DNA from: Celoporthe dispersa
Lineage: Eukaryota; Ascomycota; Sordariomycetes; Diaporthales; Cryphonectriaceae
Reading direction: 5' to 3'
Assembly: GCA_016584495.1 (NCBI GenBank)
Contig: WAID01000015.1
Location: forward strand, 1-64,000
DNA length: 64,000 nucleotides
Shown here: piece by piece, positions 11,467-23,679 of the stretch
Position numbering within the stretch: the first letter of the stretch is position 1
Layout: every line of letters starts with the position of its first letter
The notes under the pieces: generated by a model
Told to the model about the DNA's origin: nothing
What the model saw: only the letters and a program-made list of their open reading frames with translations
Databases searched by the model: none
Position numbers and translations under genes: made by a program

Positions 11467-13560
11467 CTATATATCTTTACTTTTCTTCCTCAATTCTCTT
11501 TCAATGTTCACGGCCAGAAGATTGACAGGATAACTTGAATCGCAAAGTCTTCCAACCATCTGTTTGGTACTTTCTAGGATAGAAGTATTGAGGAAAATAG
11601 CATAGTCATAATGACAACACAGATCTTTTGGAAGTGTTTCTCGGATAGGACGCTCGAGGCTGCAGTGTGTGGACCAACCTCTGGCAGGTACATCGACTGC
11701 TGAGCATAGCCTTCTTGGAGTTCTGAAAGTATTGAGCACATCTGCTGAAGTGCTTCCAAGAACTTCACCTGAGATACAAGATTTTATACAATACTCTGGC
11801 TGGCTTTGCTCAACCTTTGTTGCCATTTTTCCAGTGACAGATGAAAACAAGATTAGCCGTATCTTGGAAGGACGGTCCATTAAACGCATCAAATGACCTG
11901 CAAGACTCGCCCAATATTCTTCAGCGACAGCCGGCATCTGAGGTGAATGATATGCAATAGGCACTCTGAGCTTTCTTGAGAAGATGTCGTTTTCTTGCAA
12001 TAGCCGTGCAAGCTTGTCGATGTCTACGCTGTTGCCCGTGACCGTTGCACTGTAGGGGCTGTTGATGTAGCCACATGCCAAATACCCTACACCATCTTCA
12101 ACACCAATAGCTGCCATGTATAGCTTCAGCTGTTCTTCGGATAGGCTAACTGCAAGCATAGCTCCTATGGGCTGTCGATATTGTTCAACAAGTCTCGAGA
12201 CACAGTTGCCCCGGAAAAATGCAATTCGTAGAGGAGCATCCTTTATAACGAGACCAGCACAGTAAGCAGCTGCAATCTCGCCAGAGAAATGACTAACGAC
12301 GGCGTGAGGGGAGATGTTCCAGGAATCAAAGAGATCCACAAGCGGGAGCTGAAATGCTGTACATATTGGTTGCGCAAGGCTCGGATGGTCTACTCTCGAC
12401 TGTGAGGCGAATGCACGCAATTCATCTATGTCCACTCTCAGTCAAACACGCAAAAATAATTCACTCAATCAGGAGCCGAGACTTACTCAGAAGGGACCAG
12501 TCGCACCCTATAGATAAGAGGTAGGATTCCGCCTGCTCCAAGCTGTCTTTGAATGCTGAATACTGGATGAACTCTTTGCCCATCGACGCCCATTGTGCGC
12601 CCTGACCAGTAAACGCGAAGCATAGAAGAGGACTGCTCGAGGACCGGACCGGCTTTTCAAAACTTGCAAGAAGACTCTCCTGCGGCTCCTGCATTATTGA
12701 GGCCAGAAATGAGACTTTCTAGGGTAGCAGACTTCGCCTGTTGCTCAGAGTGAATGCCAAGTCCTCCAGATAGTGATCTGAGAACTTCTTGCCAAGGTCA
12801 TTCAAATGAGCGTAGAGAGCCGTGGCTTGCCTTTGGATGCCATACTCGTCGGCAGCAGACAGCAGGAAAAGTAACTTTTCCGGAGCTTCACAGGAACTTA
12901 TCCCTGACGAGCCTGGGACGGGATGTTCTACTGGAACATCTGAATTCGCCCCTAATGCGGTGTTGTAAGTTGCCTGAAGCTCCCGAATTTGAAGATAATG
13001 AGAGGCATCGTCGATTACGACGTAGGCATTTGTACCCCCGAAACCGAAACTGTTCACTGAGGCTCGCCGAAGCCCGCTTATGGGCCAGGTACAACTGGTT
13101 TGCGAAACTATGCGTGTAAGTCTTCGCAAACTGTAGTGGGTGAGATTCACTTCCTTTAAGGCCCCACTTGTGAGCATCAATTCTTAGGTTTAAATTCTTC
13201 AAAAGAGCATTCGGAGGGATTATCCCTCGCTCAATCACTAGTATAAACTTGATCAGTCCAACGATACCAGCCAATGGTTATAGATGGCCGATCTTGGCTT
13301 TAACAGAGCCAACATGAAGAAGCCTGTCTGGACACCGGCAGTTCGCGAATGCCAGCTCAACTGCTTGTGCCTCAATTGGATCACCAATGGCTGTGCTAGT
13401 CCCATGGTCCTAGAAGTATCCTGTTGAACTGAATTCCAGGCCAGAAGCTTCATATGTTCTCTGAATCAAGGCTGCTTGGGCTGCTCGCTAAACCAGCCAA
13501 CAGCCCACGCGGCCCCAAGAGGATGTTTGTTGGTTCTGAACAGGCGCGTAGAAAACCCTC
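11467..13560 (-). pseudogene. Decayed polyketide synthase (KS-AT remnant)
   Basis: Relic of a highly-reducing-type PKS. In order along the minus strand: end of the KS domain (AAQAALIQRTYEASGL, then YF-stop-DHGTST where YFEAHGTGT is usual, IGDPIEAQAVE, GSVKAKIGHL-stop), the KS C-terminus (RRASVNSFGFGGTNAYV), a linker, and the AT domain (CFAFTGQGAQWASMG, SHFSGEIAAAYCAG, ending EVGPHTA). The rest (DH, MT, ER, KR, ACP) and the first part of KS are missing. There are at least two in-frame stops and a frameshift near GPHTA. The AT nucleophile motif GHSxG reads SHFSG, so the catalytic Ser is Phe; both changes fit C:G to T:A mutation. Non-functional. Confidence 0.88.
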
Positions 13561-14460
13561 AGACCCCAGGTTGCAGAGCATTGTAGCTGCACATGTAATG
13601 AAACTGTAGCATTGGGGGCAGCCGGTGGCAAATCATTTGGTATGGATCCGGTGCTGGAGATAAGCTGTTATGTGCTCTGTAATGATCAATTTGCTGCCAT
13701 AGAATTGATGATACCTAACAATGTGACTCTTGGTTCACCATCTCCGGCACATTGCTTTTCTAATTTGAAATGACACAAACAGGAGAAGCAGGCTAGATGA
13801 GGCTTAGATTCGCGATGTTTACTTGGACTCATACTTTCTGAGTCTCGAGACCAGGTTACAGAGGTTATATCTTCTCAAGAGACTTGAGTTCTACACCGCA
13901 TCAGCTATATCAGTGATGTTTGGGAAAGCAAGTATACCGTGGTTCCATCCGGCGATGGAGAGCGCCGCTGCAGCGCGCTCCTGACTGACCATTAGACACG
14001 ACAGTGTTCGTGACGTGCATTATGAGCGAGGCTACCAACTAATTTGAACCGCATTTTTGTCAAAGGGAGTGCGCTAGATATGATGTAGCCTTTTTAGGAC
14101 CACCCTATTTCGGGCTAGACACGGGTTGGACCATCAGCTCCGACCAGAGTAACTGTTGCTGAGCATTGAGTTTACAGGAGAGTTGCTTCGCTGGAACTAA
14201 CACAGGCAATGTCTTTGTGGGGAAAGAAAAAAAAGGGGGAATCCTGTGCAATCCTTCAGCCTTTTATGCCGACCCTACCAAGATCACAACAGTCTCCATT
14301 CGCCATGCCTTATTCCTTTTCGACTTACATATTTGAAATTCACACTATAAGCCAGTGACTAAGGCCAAAGCCAAACTGCCACCGCTTTCAAATACTCTTT
14401 TCTTAAGTCTCCTAGACTCAAGCTGTAAATCGACATTCTTCAATACAAACACATGGAGGC
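13561..14460. other. Gene-free stretch upstream of the PKS relic
   Basis: No recognisable protein on either strand. It may hold KS sequence decayed beyond recognition. Confidence 0.4.
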
Positions 14461-14480
14461 TGATGTTACAAGGCTCAAAG

Positions 14481-15243
14481 ATGCAGCATCTTACGCAAAG
14501 CGGCAAGGAAAGCCTAGCGACCTGTATTGTAATGGTTGCTTTGACTGCCACCATCTTGATTGCTAGATTCGCCATCAGAGCGGCCCAGAGACAAGTCCCT
14601 CTTGGCGCAGATTGGCTTTGTGCTCTGTCTGTAATTTTGTTCTATGCTTACTGCAGATTCATTCTCAATTGTACAAACAAACCTAAGCAGTTCCCCTTTC
14701 GTCACGCTGAGGCTAAGACATTTGTCGAGTTATTTTGAATGTCTCTGTGGACGGCTCTTTTGATATCAGCTTGACATACGATTTAGTCCAGCTCGGGAAG
14801 ATTTTACAGGTATCTAAGCTCCTTCACTAAGCTTTTGAAAATGCCAGAATACTAATTCCTCTAGCAGATCAGCTACGCACTGGAGATCTTGTTCGGAATT
14901 GTCATCACCGCCGTCAAACTTTGTATTCTTTGGTTCTATTACCATGTCTTCATCGTGAATAGTAGCAATACGCTCAACAAGCGCGTTATTCAAACGGCTG
15001 TAACTACTTGCATTGTTTGGTTCATCACTGCCACTTTTGTACTCATCTTTCAATGCAACCCTATACACCCATAATGGGACAACTTGTTCCAGCGGGTCAC
15101 ATTGGGCAAAGCACTACCTTATACTGCCATTCTCAAAGCGGGGTTTGTGGAAGGGATGATGGATTCATTCAAAAAAAAAAAAACACCGCTGAATCTCTCC
15201 CATCCAGGACTATTATGGTGAACCGGGAAGTGGAGGTGGTTTG
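14481..15243 (+). pseudogene. Broken rhodopsin-type fungal integral membrane protein
   Basis: Resembles the fungal seven-TM family (rhodopsin domain/PTH11-like) also represented by the intact gene at 24990. The piece from 14481 holds TM1 (ATCIVMVALTATILIARF) and PLGADWLCALSVILFYAY. A later segment at 14870-15070 holds ISYALEILFGIVITAVKLCILWF and the conserved FQCNPIHP. There a TAA stop falls directly before WDNLF, where the family usually has (Y)WDNLF, and later exons cannot be assembled. The C-terminal TMs are missing. Probable pseudogene. Confidence 0.6.
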
Positions 15244-15259
15244 AGCTTCGATGCAATGA

Positions 15260-16380
15260 CTACTTGAGTACATTGCGGCTAGCACTCGACCTCCAACCTG
15301 TCTTCCCCCAGCCACCACAAAATTGAAGAAGGGAAGAAAAAAGCATACAGATTATGCACAGAAAAATCAGCCAGATGGGTTGATGGTCTCAACTTGAACA
15401 CCTGTATTTAGCTCTTGCATACATTCCGCAAGAAAATGGAACAAGAAAAGGCTATTGCAGAAGAGGAAAGAGCATTTCCTATCATGATCATCAATTTCTA
15501 CAATTTTGGCTGCTGTACCTAGCAAAGCTATCACCGATGCCATAAATAGCATTATTCTGTGTCAATGTAAATCTACCTGTGCTATTAAAAAATCAGACTT
15601 TACATGTTTGTAAACTAGGCTTAAGTTTGGGTAAGGCTCGCCTCTATGCCAATACACCGAGTCACTGCCTTTTAGCCGAGGTTAGCTAACTCCATTGAAA
15701 ATGCATCAATCTCAGTCAAAGCTTAAACAATGGGTAATAAGGCTTGAGAGTACTCAGTTGGGACCACCTAGAACTTCGTAGACACTCTAATCTTTGGTGA
15801 TTATCCGAGGAGATTATTCGAACCATAGCTGTCACTTTTGAGGACAAGATGGTTGCAGTAACATGCTGGTGGAGTGTCCCATATTAGCCTAACATGGGGG
15901 CTTCAGCTGGCAACTGATCTTTGGCAATGATCTGCATGGAACCCGAGGGCAGTTTTGCAGCTGTTACTGCGCTTACCTTTTTGTACACAATGCAGGGATT
16001 TTTCAACCTGGTTGAAAGCAAGCCATTGCAATGATGTGACTGATAGGTAGCGCCAACAACAACATAGTTGTTCCCCGAAGCAGGGGGCCAGGAGGGCTAG
16101 CGCCCACGGGTACTACCAACGACTATTTTCAAGGCTGAGAGGTAACTCGCTTCCTATATTTACATATACCCCAGGGCGTTAAACAAACAAACATACATGC
16201 ATATTGCATCTTGCTTGTATTTCGTACAATTGGGGTTAGTTCCGGAAATGAATACATAAGCATCCCCTTAGCTGCCCTTACCCTCTCCCCTTTTCCACAT
16301 CCATTCCCCTCCACATCATTTTCCTTTCCATGTGGCCAGGTCCGGCAGCAACTCAGATCAGCAACATTTCACTAACCATC
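15260..16380. other. Gene-free stretch
   Basis: No convincing coding sequence. It includes the promoter side of the hydrolase at 16381, with a CT-rich pyrimidine tract (CCCTCTCCCC..) at 16270-16310, a common fungal core-promoter feature. Confidence 0.45.
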
Positions 16381-17588
16381 ATGGCTCCGTTCTGGTCTTT
16401 TCAGCCTCTAAAAACCATATACACCATTTTCATTCTTTTAAAACTTCCACCACAAGCGATGGCACTCTTCACCTGGTATGCTCTGAAGCCTTTGTACCCA
16501 GGATGTAAGCTGCTTCCTAATATACTTGCTTCCTTGCCATAGAGATATATTTGGTGACACTGTACTTATTATTAACTTGAGTTCTAAAAAAATTAGGGCC
16601 TGCCAAAATAAGCTTAGCTAGTGCTTTGCTGAACATGTTCTTTAAGTACTCTGCAGCAACACAGTCCCGTCATGTCCTTGATGACAAGCTTGAAAAAGCT
16701 AAAGAGAGGGTAGTTGAGATTGAGCCACCAGCAGTAGACTTGTTCAGCAATTCTCTAGCTCCTACGAGTACTGTCAGACCAGCACTTGTCAAGGGAGTCT
16801 GGCTGCCCAGCTTGCTTCCCGAAACCCCTGGCGAGCTGGAACAAGCGAAAGTCATTCTCCACTTCCCTGGTGGCGCTTTCGTGATAGCTTTTGGCCATGA
16901 GACCTCAGGACGACCAGCAACCGAAATATTGACCAAGCACTTGAACTCAAGCAGAGTTCTTTGGGCTCGATATCGTCTTGCAGCCGACAACAAGACCTGC
17001 TTTCCTGCTGCACTTCAGGACGCTCTCACCTATTACCACCATTTTGTGTCCTTAGGCATTAAGCCGAAGAATATTACCCTGTGCGGTGACTCAGCAGGTG
17101 GCAATCTTGTTCTTGCACTCATGCGCTACCTTGAGTCTTCACGTGCACCAGAACTTCCACTTCCCGGCAGAGCTATTATCTTCTCACCTTGGGTCCATGT
17201 CACTCCGCAAGCTGCCCAAGATTTCGAAGCATGCAGCAACACCAGGGCTGATTTCTTGTGTGGATCACTGTTGCAGTGGGGTGCAGCATCGTATTTACCC
17301 CCTGGGCAGATCTCAGAAGAGACAGGAGCTTACATCTCACCCCTCCATCATCCTTTCAGAATATCGATCCCCCTTTTCATTCATGCTGGTGAAGCTGAAG
17401 CCTTCTTTGAGTCTGTCAAAAGCTTTGCTACTGAAATGGAAGAGATGAATGGCAACGGGTTAGTCTGTTTTCACCCAGCCCCAAAGGCACCGCATGACTT
17501 GTTGTTATCTTATGATGCCTTTGGCATGAAGGAAGAGCTTGCTACTGCACTTGACAAGGCCAATGAATTTTTCAACAAAGGGGATTGA
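16381..17588 (+). CDS. Alpha/beta-hydrolase fold esterase (GDSAGG type)
   Basis: Steryl-acetyl-hydrolase/hormone-sensitive-lipase-like esterase. Exon 1 is 16381-16504, the intron 16505-16596 (GTAAGC..TTAG), exon 2 16597-17588: 371 residues, a full length for the family. The N-terminus has a hydrophobic segment (TIYTIFILL..) that could anchor it to a membrane. The oxyanion motif is HFPGGAF (family HGGG/HGGAF), the nucleophile elbow CGDSAGGN at about residue 200, and the catalytic His is in HDLLLSYDAF. The acidic residue is probably in HAGEAEAFF, where the usual GxxEVF/D context is altered. Neighbours are pseudogenes and P450s; a secondary-metabolite tailoring role is only possible. Confidence 0.85.
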
Positions 17589-17792
17589 ACTGCACAGGTC
17601 TGCTACATAGCCAAATTTTGTACTCCATTCATCTCATGCAATGCTGTCAATTAATCAAGAGCATTCCTATTCACAAGAAAGGCAAGGTTGATTTTGTTCT
17701 ACAGTGCTGATGTCAGTGCGGAATCATCACAGGGCATTCATAAGCTAAGTTCGTATAGTGAGCTCAGTCTCAATTTCGGGTTTCAAGTTCTG

Positions 17793-17904
17793 GAAAGTTC
17801 TCAGTGTGGTAGTGTCTGGGCAGCATGGCGACAGCACAACAACCTTCTCCGGCCATGCTGTCGCAGCTGAATGAAGCACTTGAGTCTCAATGCTGAGAAC
17901 TTTC
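17793..17904. repeat. 112-bp segment bounded by 12-bp inverted repeats
   Basis: GAAAGTTCTCAG at 17793-17804 and CTGAGAACTTTC at 17893-17904 are exact reverse complements. Inside, GCATGGCGACAGC and CCATGCTGTCGC give a second imperfect pair. It could fold as a hairpin or be a tiny MITE; no target duplication was seen. Confidence 0.5.
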
Positions 17905-18084
17905 AGGCCGCACAGAGCCCATACCCGTGTAGAATGACTCATGAGACCAGATGCGCACACCTGCAACGGTCCTGCACGGAGGACACTTCCCATTTGCAAT
18001 AGATTCATCAAGCGACGCACTACATATCTTTGATCCTAGATTGTCCGAGTGTGGTCGGAGTATATATGAATTTTATCTACTTGT

Positions 18085-18150
18085 TATAAACTATCCAACA
18101 TGCAGGTTACGGAGTCGGCTGAGCGCACGGAGCGGGAAATTCAATACTTA
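18085..18150 (+). mobile_element. LTR 5'-tip remnant
   Basis: TGTTATAAACTATCCAACAT at 18085 followed by GCAGGTTACGGAG matches the first ~35 bases of the solo LTR at 41279 (TGTTATGACCCATCCAACAT, GCAGGTCACGAA). Similarity fades after this, so the 3' end is not defined. Confidence 0.5.
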
Positions 18151-18951
18151 CCTACAAGCCCGAAGTTCAGCCTCCCGCCCCCCCGAGGTGTTTTCTAATA
18201 TAGTATAGTCATTATCAAAGTAAAACGATCCGCTACTATACCACTGTACCACCTCATTCCATTACTTCTCCTCTTTTACGTCACCTGTCGCGGTGCTTCA
18301 AGACACTGCATGGAGCCATACAGGAAGCTTCGCTCGTTATCCCGCGAGGGAGGGTTCAACCGAGTTCGATGTAGAGTTAGTTACACATTGTGATGCAAGA
18401 AGGTCCGGTCCGTGGCTGATAACCTGGCACTGTTATATGCAGCATCATTTTGATTAGCAGCGTCGTTGTCCCTGATGTCGAACGATGGGGAATCGCCTAA
18501 GACCCGTGGCGGACCTTTCTGTGGTCGCCTTTCTGTCGACCACGGAATCATGCGCAAACCTGCTCGCGTATGACTACCGCATTAGTCTAGATGAGGAATT
18601 CACCGTTCGAGCACTCGTGGAGGAGGGGCACGCCTTGCTCACCGCCATGCATGGGCATCAACACCAGTCTGTTTGTGTTTCACCTTTAGACACTCAAGTT
18701 GAGGGAGCAAGAGCCTCTTTGTATATTAGTAGCAGCGCAAGTCTAGTAATAGTGCTCATCTTGCATCTAAACACTATATATAGCTTGTTGTCTAGTAGTG
18801 ACACTCGCGGCTGCTCGCTCATCAAGATTTCAGTCAGCCGAGCTCGTTGGGGAAAAATGATTTAGAGTATGCCAGGCGTAGGGACGGCATGGATAACTCT
18901 GATGGAAGTCTTGAAAGCAAGTGAAAGTCCAAAATTTTGCAAGACTTTCTG

Positions 18952-19010
18952 TTATAACTCATCCAACATGCAAGCCCCAGAACAGGTCACACGGAATAGC
19001 GGGGCTGAAA
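18952..19010 (+). mobile_element. Second LTR 5'-tip remnant
   Basis: TGTTATAACTCATCCAACAT then GCA, followed a little later by CAGGTCACACGGAATAGCGG, resembles the solo LTR (CAGGTCACGAA.. and CAGCGGGGC). It lacks a recognisable LTR end. Confidence 0.5.
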
Positions 19011-19111
19011 GCCTAGGAATCATGTTCAATACTTGGCAGGAAAGAATGCTTACTGCTCTGACGTCCATTCTTTCGTGCAACGGCACCCAAGTCCTAGTTC
19101 AATACTAATTC

Positions 19112-19131
19112 TTCGAAATATTCATTTCGAA
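19112..19131. other. Hairpin TTCGAAAT-ATTC-ATTTCGAA
   Basis: A perfect 8-bp stem with a 4-base loop, about 28 bases beyond the stop codon of the minus-strand P450. It may lie in the 3' UTR; its role is unknown. Confidence 0.4.
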
Positions 19132-19158
19132 AAGAGTATCAATCTATGATTATAATGC

Positions 19159-20962
19159 TTAGCAGGTAAAGCTCCACTCCACATCCTCCCACCCATCTCT
19201 CCTACGCAATGTAACAGGACCTCCATCCCCGCCATTCTCCATCGGCTTTGGAATCGCAGCCGCGAGCACGCGCGGGCCCATCTTAATCCGGTCAGCTTGC
19301 AAATCCTCGATCTCATAGCCTACCACAAGGGCCCCGACGAGGCCCAGGATCTCAGCAAACGCAAAGTTGCGCCCAGGGCACAAGTGTGCGCCGCCTCCAA
19401 ATGGCATGTACGCCGCGCGTCGCTTTCTCTCCGTATCCTTATTACCCGCAAATGCCTCTTGGCTCATGAACCGACCCGGGTTGAACTCATTTGCGTCAGT
19501 GCCCCAGACATCCGGCATTTCGTGGGTTACCTTGGCTGACCACATGACGTGTATGCCTTTCTTAAGAAGGTACTGCTCGACGGAGATTTTGCGTTAGTGA
19601 GCAAGTCTGGCCAGAATCTCAGAATGAGTTGATGAAATACAAAACTCACCGTGGTACCATCTTCATCCGTCAGCACCACATCGTCTGTGATTGCTCTTCG
19701 GGACACCATGTGGTTTGCTACGCGCACGCCTTCGCGCTGACAGCTCATAAGGAGCGGGCATTTCTTCTCGACAAGCCGGATGTCGAAAACAGCCTTCCTT
19801 TTCCCATTGTCTGTGGGAGAAAAGGTGACCAGCGGTGTAATCTCTTGGCGGAGCTCCTCGACGAGACCGGGGCGTAACCATACATTACTGCGGTCTTCGG
19901 TCAGTAATAGTGTAACATACACAGGTTATACCACAAGTGGTTGAAGCACCACGGGAGAAACTAGACAGAAGGTCGGCATCCTACACTAAAGTCCAAAACA
20001 GCGCCGGTATGGAATTTGCCGTCGATACCCAGATATTAATGACCTCACCCCTGCACAAGTCTTCGTCCACCACGCCGTGGCGGACTGACACCTCAGTGCG
20101 CAGCGCCACAAACGCTGACACATCGCTTCCGCGGTCCAAACGCGCGTCGAAGAATGGTCGCAGCGCTTGTACGACTCTGTCGCGGCTACGGGCCCCCGCG
20201 CGGGCCAACGCGGGCGGCATGAATAGCATAGCCGGCAGGCCCTCGTCGAAGTCCCACAGAGCATCGAGGCCGGCTAGGTCGGCCCGGAAGGGGTTTGCGT
20301 CCCCGTAGAAAGCCTCGACCGTGGCCATAGTCATCATGTCTCTCATCCAGAGCCAGAGGCTCGGGACTTGGAGCCCCTTGTTGTCCGTATTGTTGTGGAT
20401 TGCGTTGAGCTGCGAGCCGACATAGGCTAGCATAGCCGAGTTCATGTCGTGGAGTCCCTGGCCCGTGAGGCCCGATTTGATCGCCGTGACGGTTTCGGCG
20501 CTGTAAGTATTGGAGCCCTTTTTGACTCGCTCGGCCATGGCCTGCTTACTGATGGCTGCGACGCTCCGGGCAAACGCGAGGCCCACGAGGTCAAAGTCCA
20601 GGTTGCGGTGGCGGAAGGCTTGCTGGGCCAGGTAAGGGGAGAAGATGAAGTATGTCTTCTTGTTCAGCATGGGCATCGTTATAATTGGCTTGTCTGTCTT
20701 CGCTCTGACAGATGGCATGTTTGATTATCAGTATGTAAATCCAGTCGAGCATGTGGCAAAGGCCAGTTGGACTTTACCGAAGCATGGTAAAATAAGTTGC
20801 CTCGTGTTGCATGAGGCCGATAATGTGCCCGATCATGGGTATCCGAGGATACAAAGCCGGTGGTTCTTGCTGGGCGATGTCTATAGTGTTGAGCTTCCGC
20901 ACAAAGTAGAAACAAACTGCCAGTGCTATCACCACCAAGTAATGAACAGTAGAGATCGCCAT
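19159..20962 (-). CDS. Cytochrome P450 (CYP7/CYP8-like fungal class)
   Basis: ER-anchored monooxygenase. Exon 1 (20962-20778) gives a TM anchor (MAISTVHYLVVIALAVCFYF) and a proline-rich hinge (PPALYPRIPMIGHIIG). The intron 20777-20705 joins to TMLRAKTDKPIITMP. The long middle exon reaches FWTL near 19985. The next exon begins around RPGLVEELRQEI; the exact splice at 19870-19990 is unresolved. The last intron (GTGAGT..GCAG) joins DGTT to YLLKKGIHVMW. Signatures: EGVR (ExxR of helix K) and heme loop FGGGAHLCPGRNFA with ligand Cys. The overall pattern resembles fungal P450s related to sterol 7-alpha/12-alpha hydroxylases and prostacyclin synthase. Substrate unknown. It is divergent from the P450 at 21765. 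Confidence 0.85.
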
Positions 20963-21764
20963 TGCTACTAAGTGGTCGCTTGTATAGTAAGGTTTCACGT
21001 AATTCTCCTGTGGATTGTGTTCAGGGCTGTGAAGTTGCTTTGCAATCCAATCCGTTTGACTTCCCAGTTTTAATATCAGACACGAGAGCCAATATTCAAA
21101 ACAGAAACCTGGAAACGCTGCAGGACTGATCCTAGTATCGACATTAGTGTAGTCGGTAGACTGTACTATATTCTTATTCAACAATGCAGCTGAACATCAC
21201 TGGGTTTGTTGGCTGCAGGCCTGTGACTAGTTCCTTGCAACATATAGAAGGCTCGAGACCATAAGCTTACGTTGCCATCCTCTGCCAATCCTTCTAGCAT
21301 AGGTTGTGATGACAAGCAGATACTAGTAGAAAACTCAAGTCTTGTGAATTGCACTCTTTTGACCCAATAGATAAGCAAAAGTAACGCATGGCTGCAGCCT
21401 GACCACTTCTCCGGGAGTGCCGGCACGACGAGGCGATGCGTGAGCATCAAGCTGACTAGCCCGGCGTATCGGCACAGTACTTTGTACATGGACCGAGAAG
21501 AAATGGAAAGATGATAGGAAAATTAACGAGATCAGGGGCAGGTAAGGCAGTCTTCGGCCTAATCTTGCTGTTCGATCTCAACGTCTGCGGGTATAATAGA
21601 AGAGACCGTCAGGACTCAGCCACTGTCCAGTCCAAGTCCTGGTGCTGGATATATCATATATTCAACTTCTCTTGACACCCACATTCTGTGACCCCAGTAC
21701 AGCACCGCCTAAACACTCATAGCTGCCCACAGACTTCCAGGGAATAGAAGCAAAGGTGGCCATC
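20963..21764. promoter_or_regulatory. Shared divergent P450 promoter region
   Basis: An 802-bp gap separates the two divergent P450 start codons. No coding sequence is supported. I did not find an obvious palindromic operator like that of the 5.5-kb cluster. Joint regulation of the pair is inferred from geometry. Confidence 0.4.
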
Positions 21765-23679
21765 ATGTCTTTAGTCAGCTGCCTATTGCTAGCAGCCCAA
21801 ACCACAGGGTTGGGCGTTGCTGCAGTCCTGGCCTACTACATTATCTACTATCTCATCACGCCTTTGAAAGATATTCCCGGCCCTTTCCTTGCCAAGTTCA
21901 CAAATCTATGGCGTATTTATGACTACTACCACCTCATCTCCCCAGAGACACAGAAGAAGCTCCATGCTAAGCATGGACTTGCTGTTCGACTGGGTCCGAA
22001 CTTAGTCGCACTCAACGACCCGGCCTTGATCCCCATCATTTACAATGCCCGGGGCACATTCCGCAAGGTTGGTGTCGGCGTGCCCCAAATAGGCAATGAT
22101 GAAGAGTTCTGGACTTAACCAGGAAAAAAAATCTGCACAGGGCGATTTCTACTCCGCCAGTGATGCGCTTGTTCATGGTACCAAGATGGAGCACATCTTC
22201 TCGACGCGCAGCAACCAGTTCCACTTGCAGCAACTCACGCCAATCCAGAACTTCTACTCCATCCAGGGTGTTCTCGCCTACGAGAATCTGATAGACCGTG
22301 CCATGCTTCTTCTCTGCGAGCAGCTTGAGACCCGGTTCATCAATGGCGCCAACGAGGGCAAGGCATTTGATATCGCAGACTGGATCTCTTTCTGTGAGTT
22401 TAGCCTGACCTCGGGTCCTCAATTGCATTCTAAAATGCATCCGTCCATCAGGGTTTCAAGAGCCCTGCAAGAGCCAAAGCAGCAGTACCAACCTAACTAT
22501 GAGTTCGATTTTAGTCTCTTGGGACCTTCTTGGGGAAATCACCTGGAGTAGCGAGATGGGTTTCATGAAGACGGGTTCTGATATTAGAAACATGATTCAT
22601 ATCGGCGAGCTGTCTATGATGTATCTGGGCCTGGTATGCGCTTGCCTCCATTCGCTTTCCCCTGCATCCGGTTGCATGGCATATCATATCTAGTTCAAGG
22701 TGCAATGACAAGACTGACTGTCACTCCACATCTCCAGATCGGTCAAGTTCCATGGCTTGCCAAGCTGCTCAGCCTGAACCCCTACCGTCCCAAGTCTGTC
22801 GACGCGTTTGATCACGTTATATACTACAGTCTCGCCCGGCTAACGGAGCGTATGTCCTCGCTTAAATCGGATCCGCCTTTTCCCACCACCCGGGCTGGCG
22901 ACGTGGAGAAGGGAGGTGGCTTCGGCGTCAAGAGGGACTTCATCACCAGCTTCCTGCAGGCCAAGCAGCTGCACCCGGACGCCGTCAAAGACGAGAATAT
23001 CGTCATGTATATCCTGACCAACATCTCTGCGGGCGCGGACCCCACCGCCACCGTGCAAAAGGCCATCATCTATCACCTCCTTCGCAACCCGGCCGCGCTG
23101 GACCGCCTGCGCGCCGAGCTCGATTCAGCGAATTTACCCTTCCCGCCTAGCTATAAGTCCGCCCACGACATCACGCGGCTTCCCTACCTAGAGGCCGTCA
23201 TTAAGGAGGGGCTGCGGATGCACCCGACCGTGGGTCTATGCCTGGAGCGAGTCGTCCCAGAGACCGGACTCACCTTGCCCGATGGCCGCTTTGTCCCGGC
23301 TGGAATGACGGTCGGGCTGAACCCGTCAGTGATGACACGCGACCGCAACATATACGGGCCTGATGCGGACGTGTTCCGGCCCGAGAGGTGGCTGCCGAGG
23401 GTGTTTGCCGCTGAAGATCCTGACGTTTACCGGGAACGCGTGCGCCGGATGGACGAGCTTAACTCTTTTGCGTGGGGTGGGGGCAACCGCACGTGTCTGG
23501 GTCGGTATCTCGCGTCGACAAGCTTGTACAAGGTCACTGCCATGCTGTTTGCGCGGTATGATATCACGCTGGAAGACGTGACTCAGGAATGGGAGTTGAG
23601 GAGGCATTGGATGGTGTATAATGACAAGATCCGGGTCAGAATTGCGCTACGGCATCAGGAACAGACAAAGGCAGAGTAA
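21765..23679 (+). CDS. Cytochrome P450 (pisatin-demethylase-like)
   Basis: ER-anchored heme monooxygenase. Exons 21765-22067, 22141-22393, 22515-22633 and 22738-23679 sum to an intact 538-residue protein, a normal length. The N-terminal anchor VLAYYIIYYLI is followed by the hinge IPGPFLAKFTNLWR. The helix I motif is AGADPTA, helix K ExxR is EGLR, PERW is present, and the heme loop is FAWGGGNRTCLGR. The first intron has a weak donor (GTTGGT), but phase and acceptor fit. Sequence style resembles the CYP group containing pisatin demethylase and many secondary-metabolite P450s. Codon use in exon 4 is GC-rich compared with neighbouring pseudogenes, consistent with a conserved gene. Confidence 0.88.

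Larger units (their letters stand above)
17589..19110. other. Intergenic stretch with LTR-tip remnants
   Basis: No gene is supported. It contains two sequences resembling the 5' tip of the LTR at 41279 (at about 18085 and 18952) and a 12-bp inverted repeat at 17793/17893. An open frame at 18485-18865 has no family resemblance and is probably chance. Confidence 0.5.

Noticed and set aside
18485..18865. 126-codon open frame
   Set aside because: No family resemblance, no splice pattern, and it sits between LTR remnants.
21178..21489. Minus-strand 103-codon frame in the P450 promoter
   Set aside because: No family resemblance and located in the divergent promoter gap.
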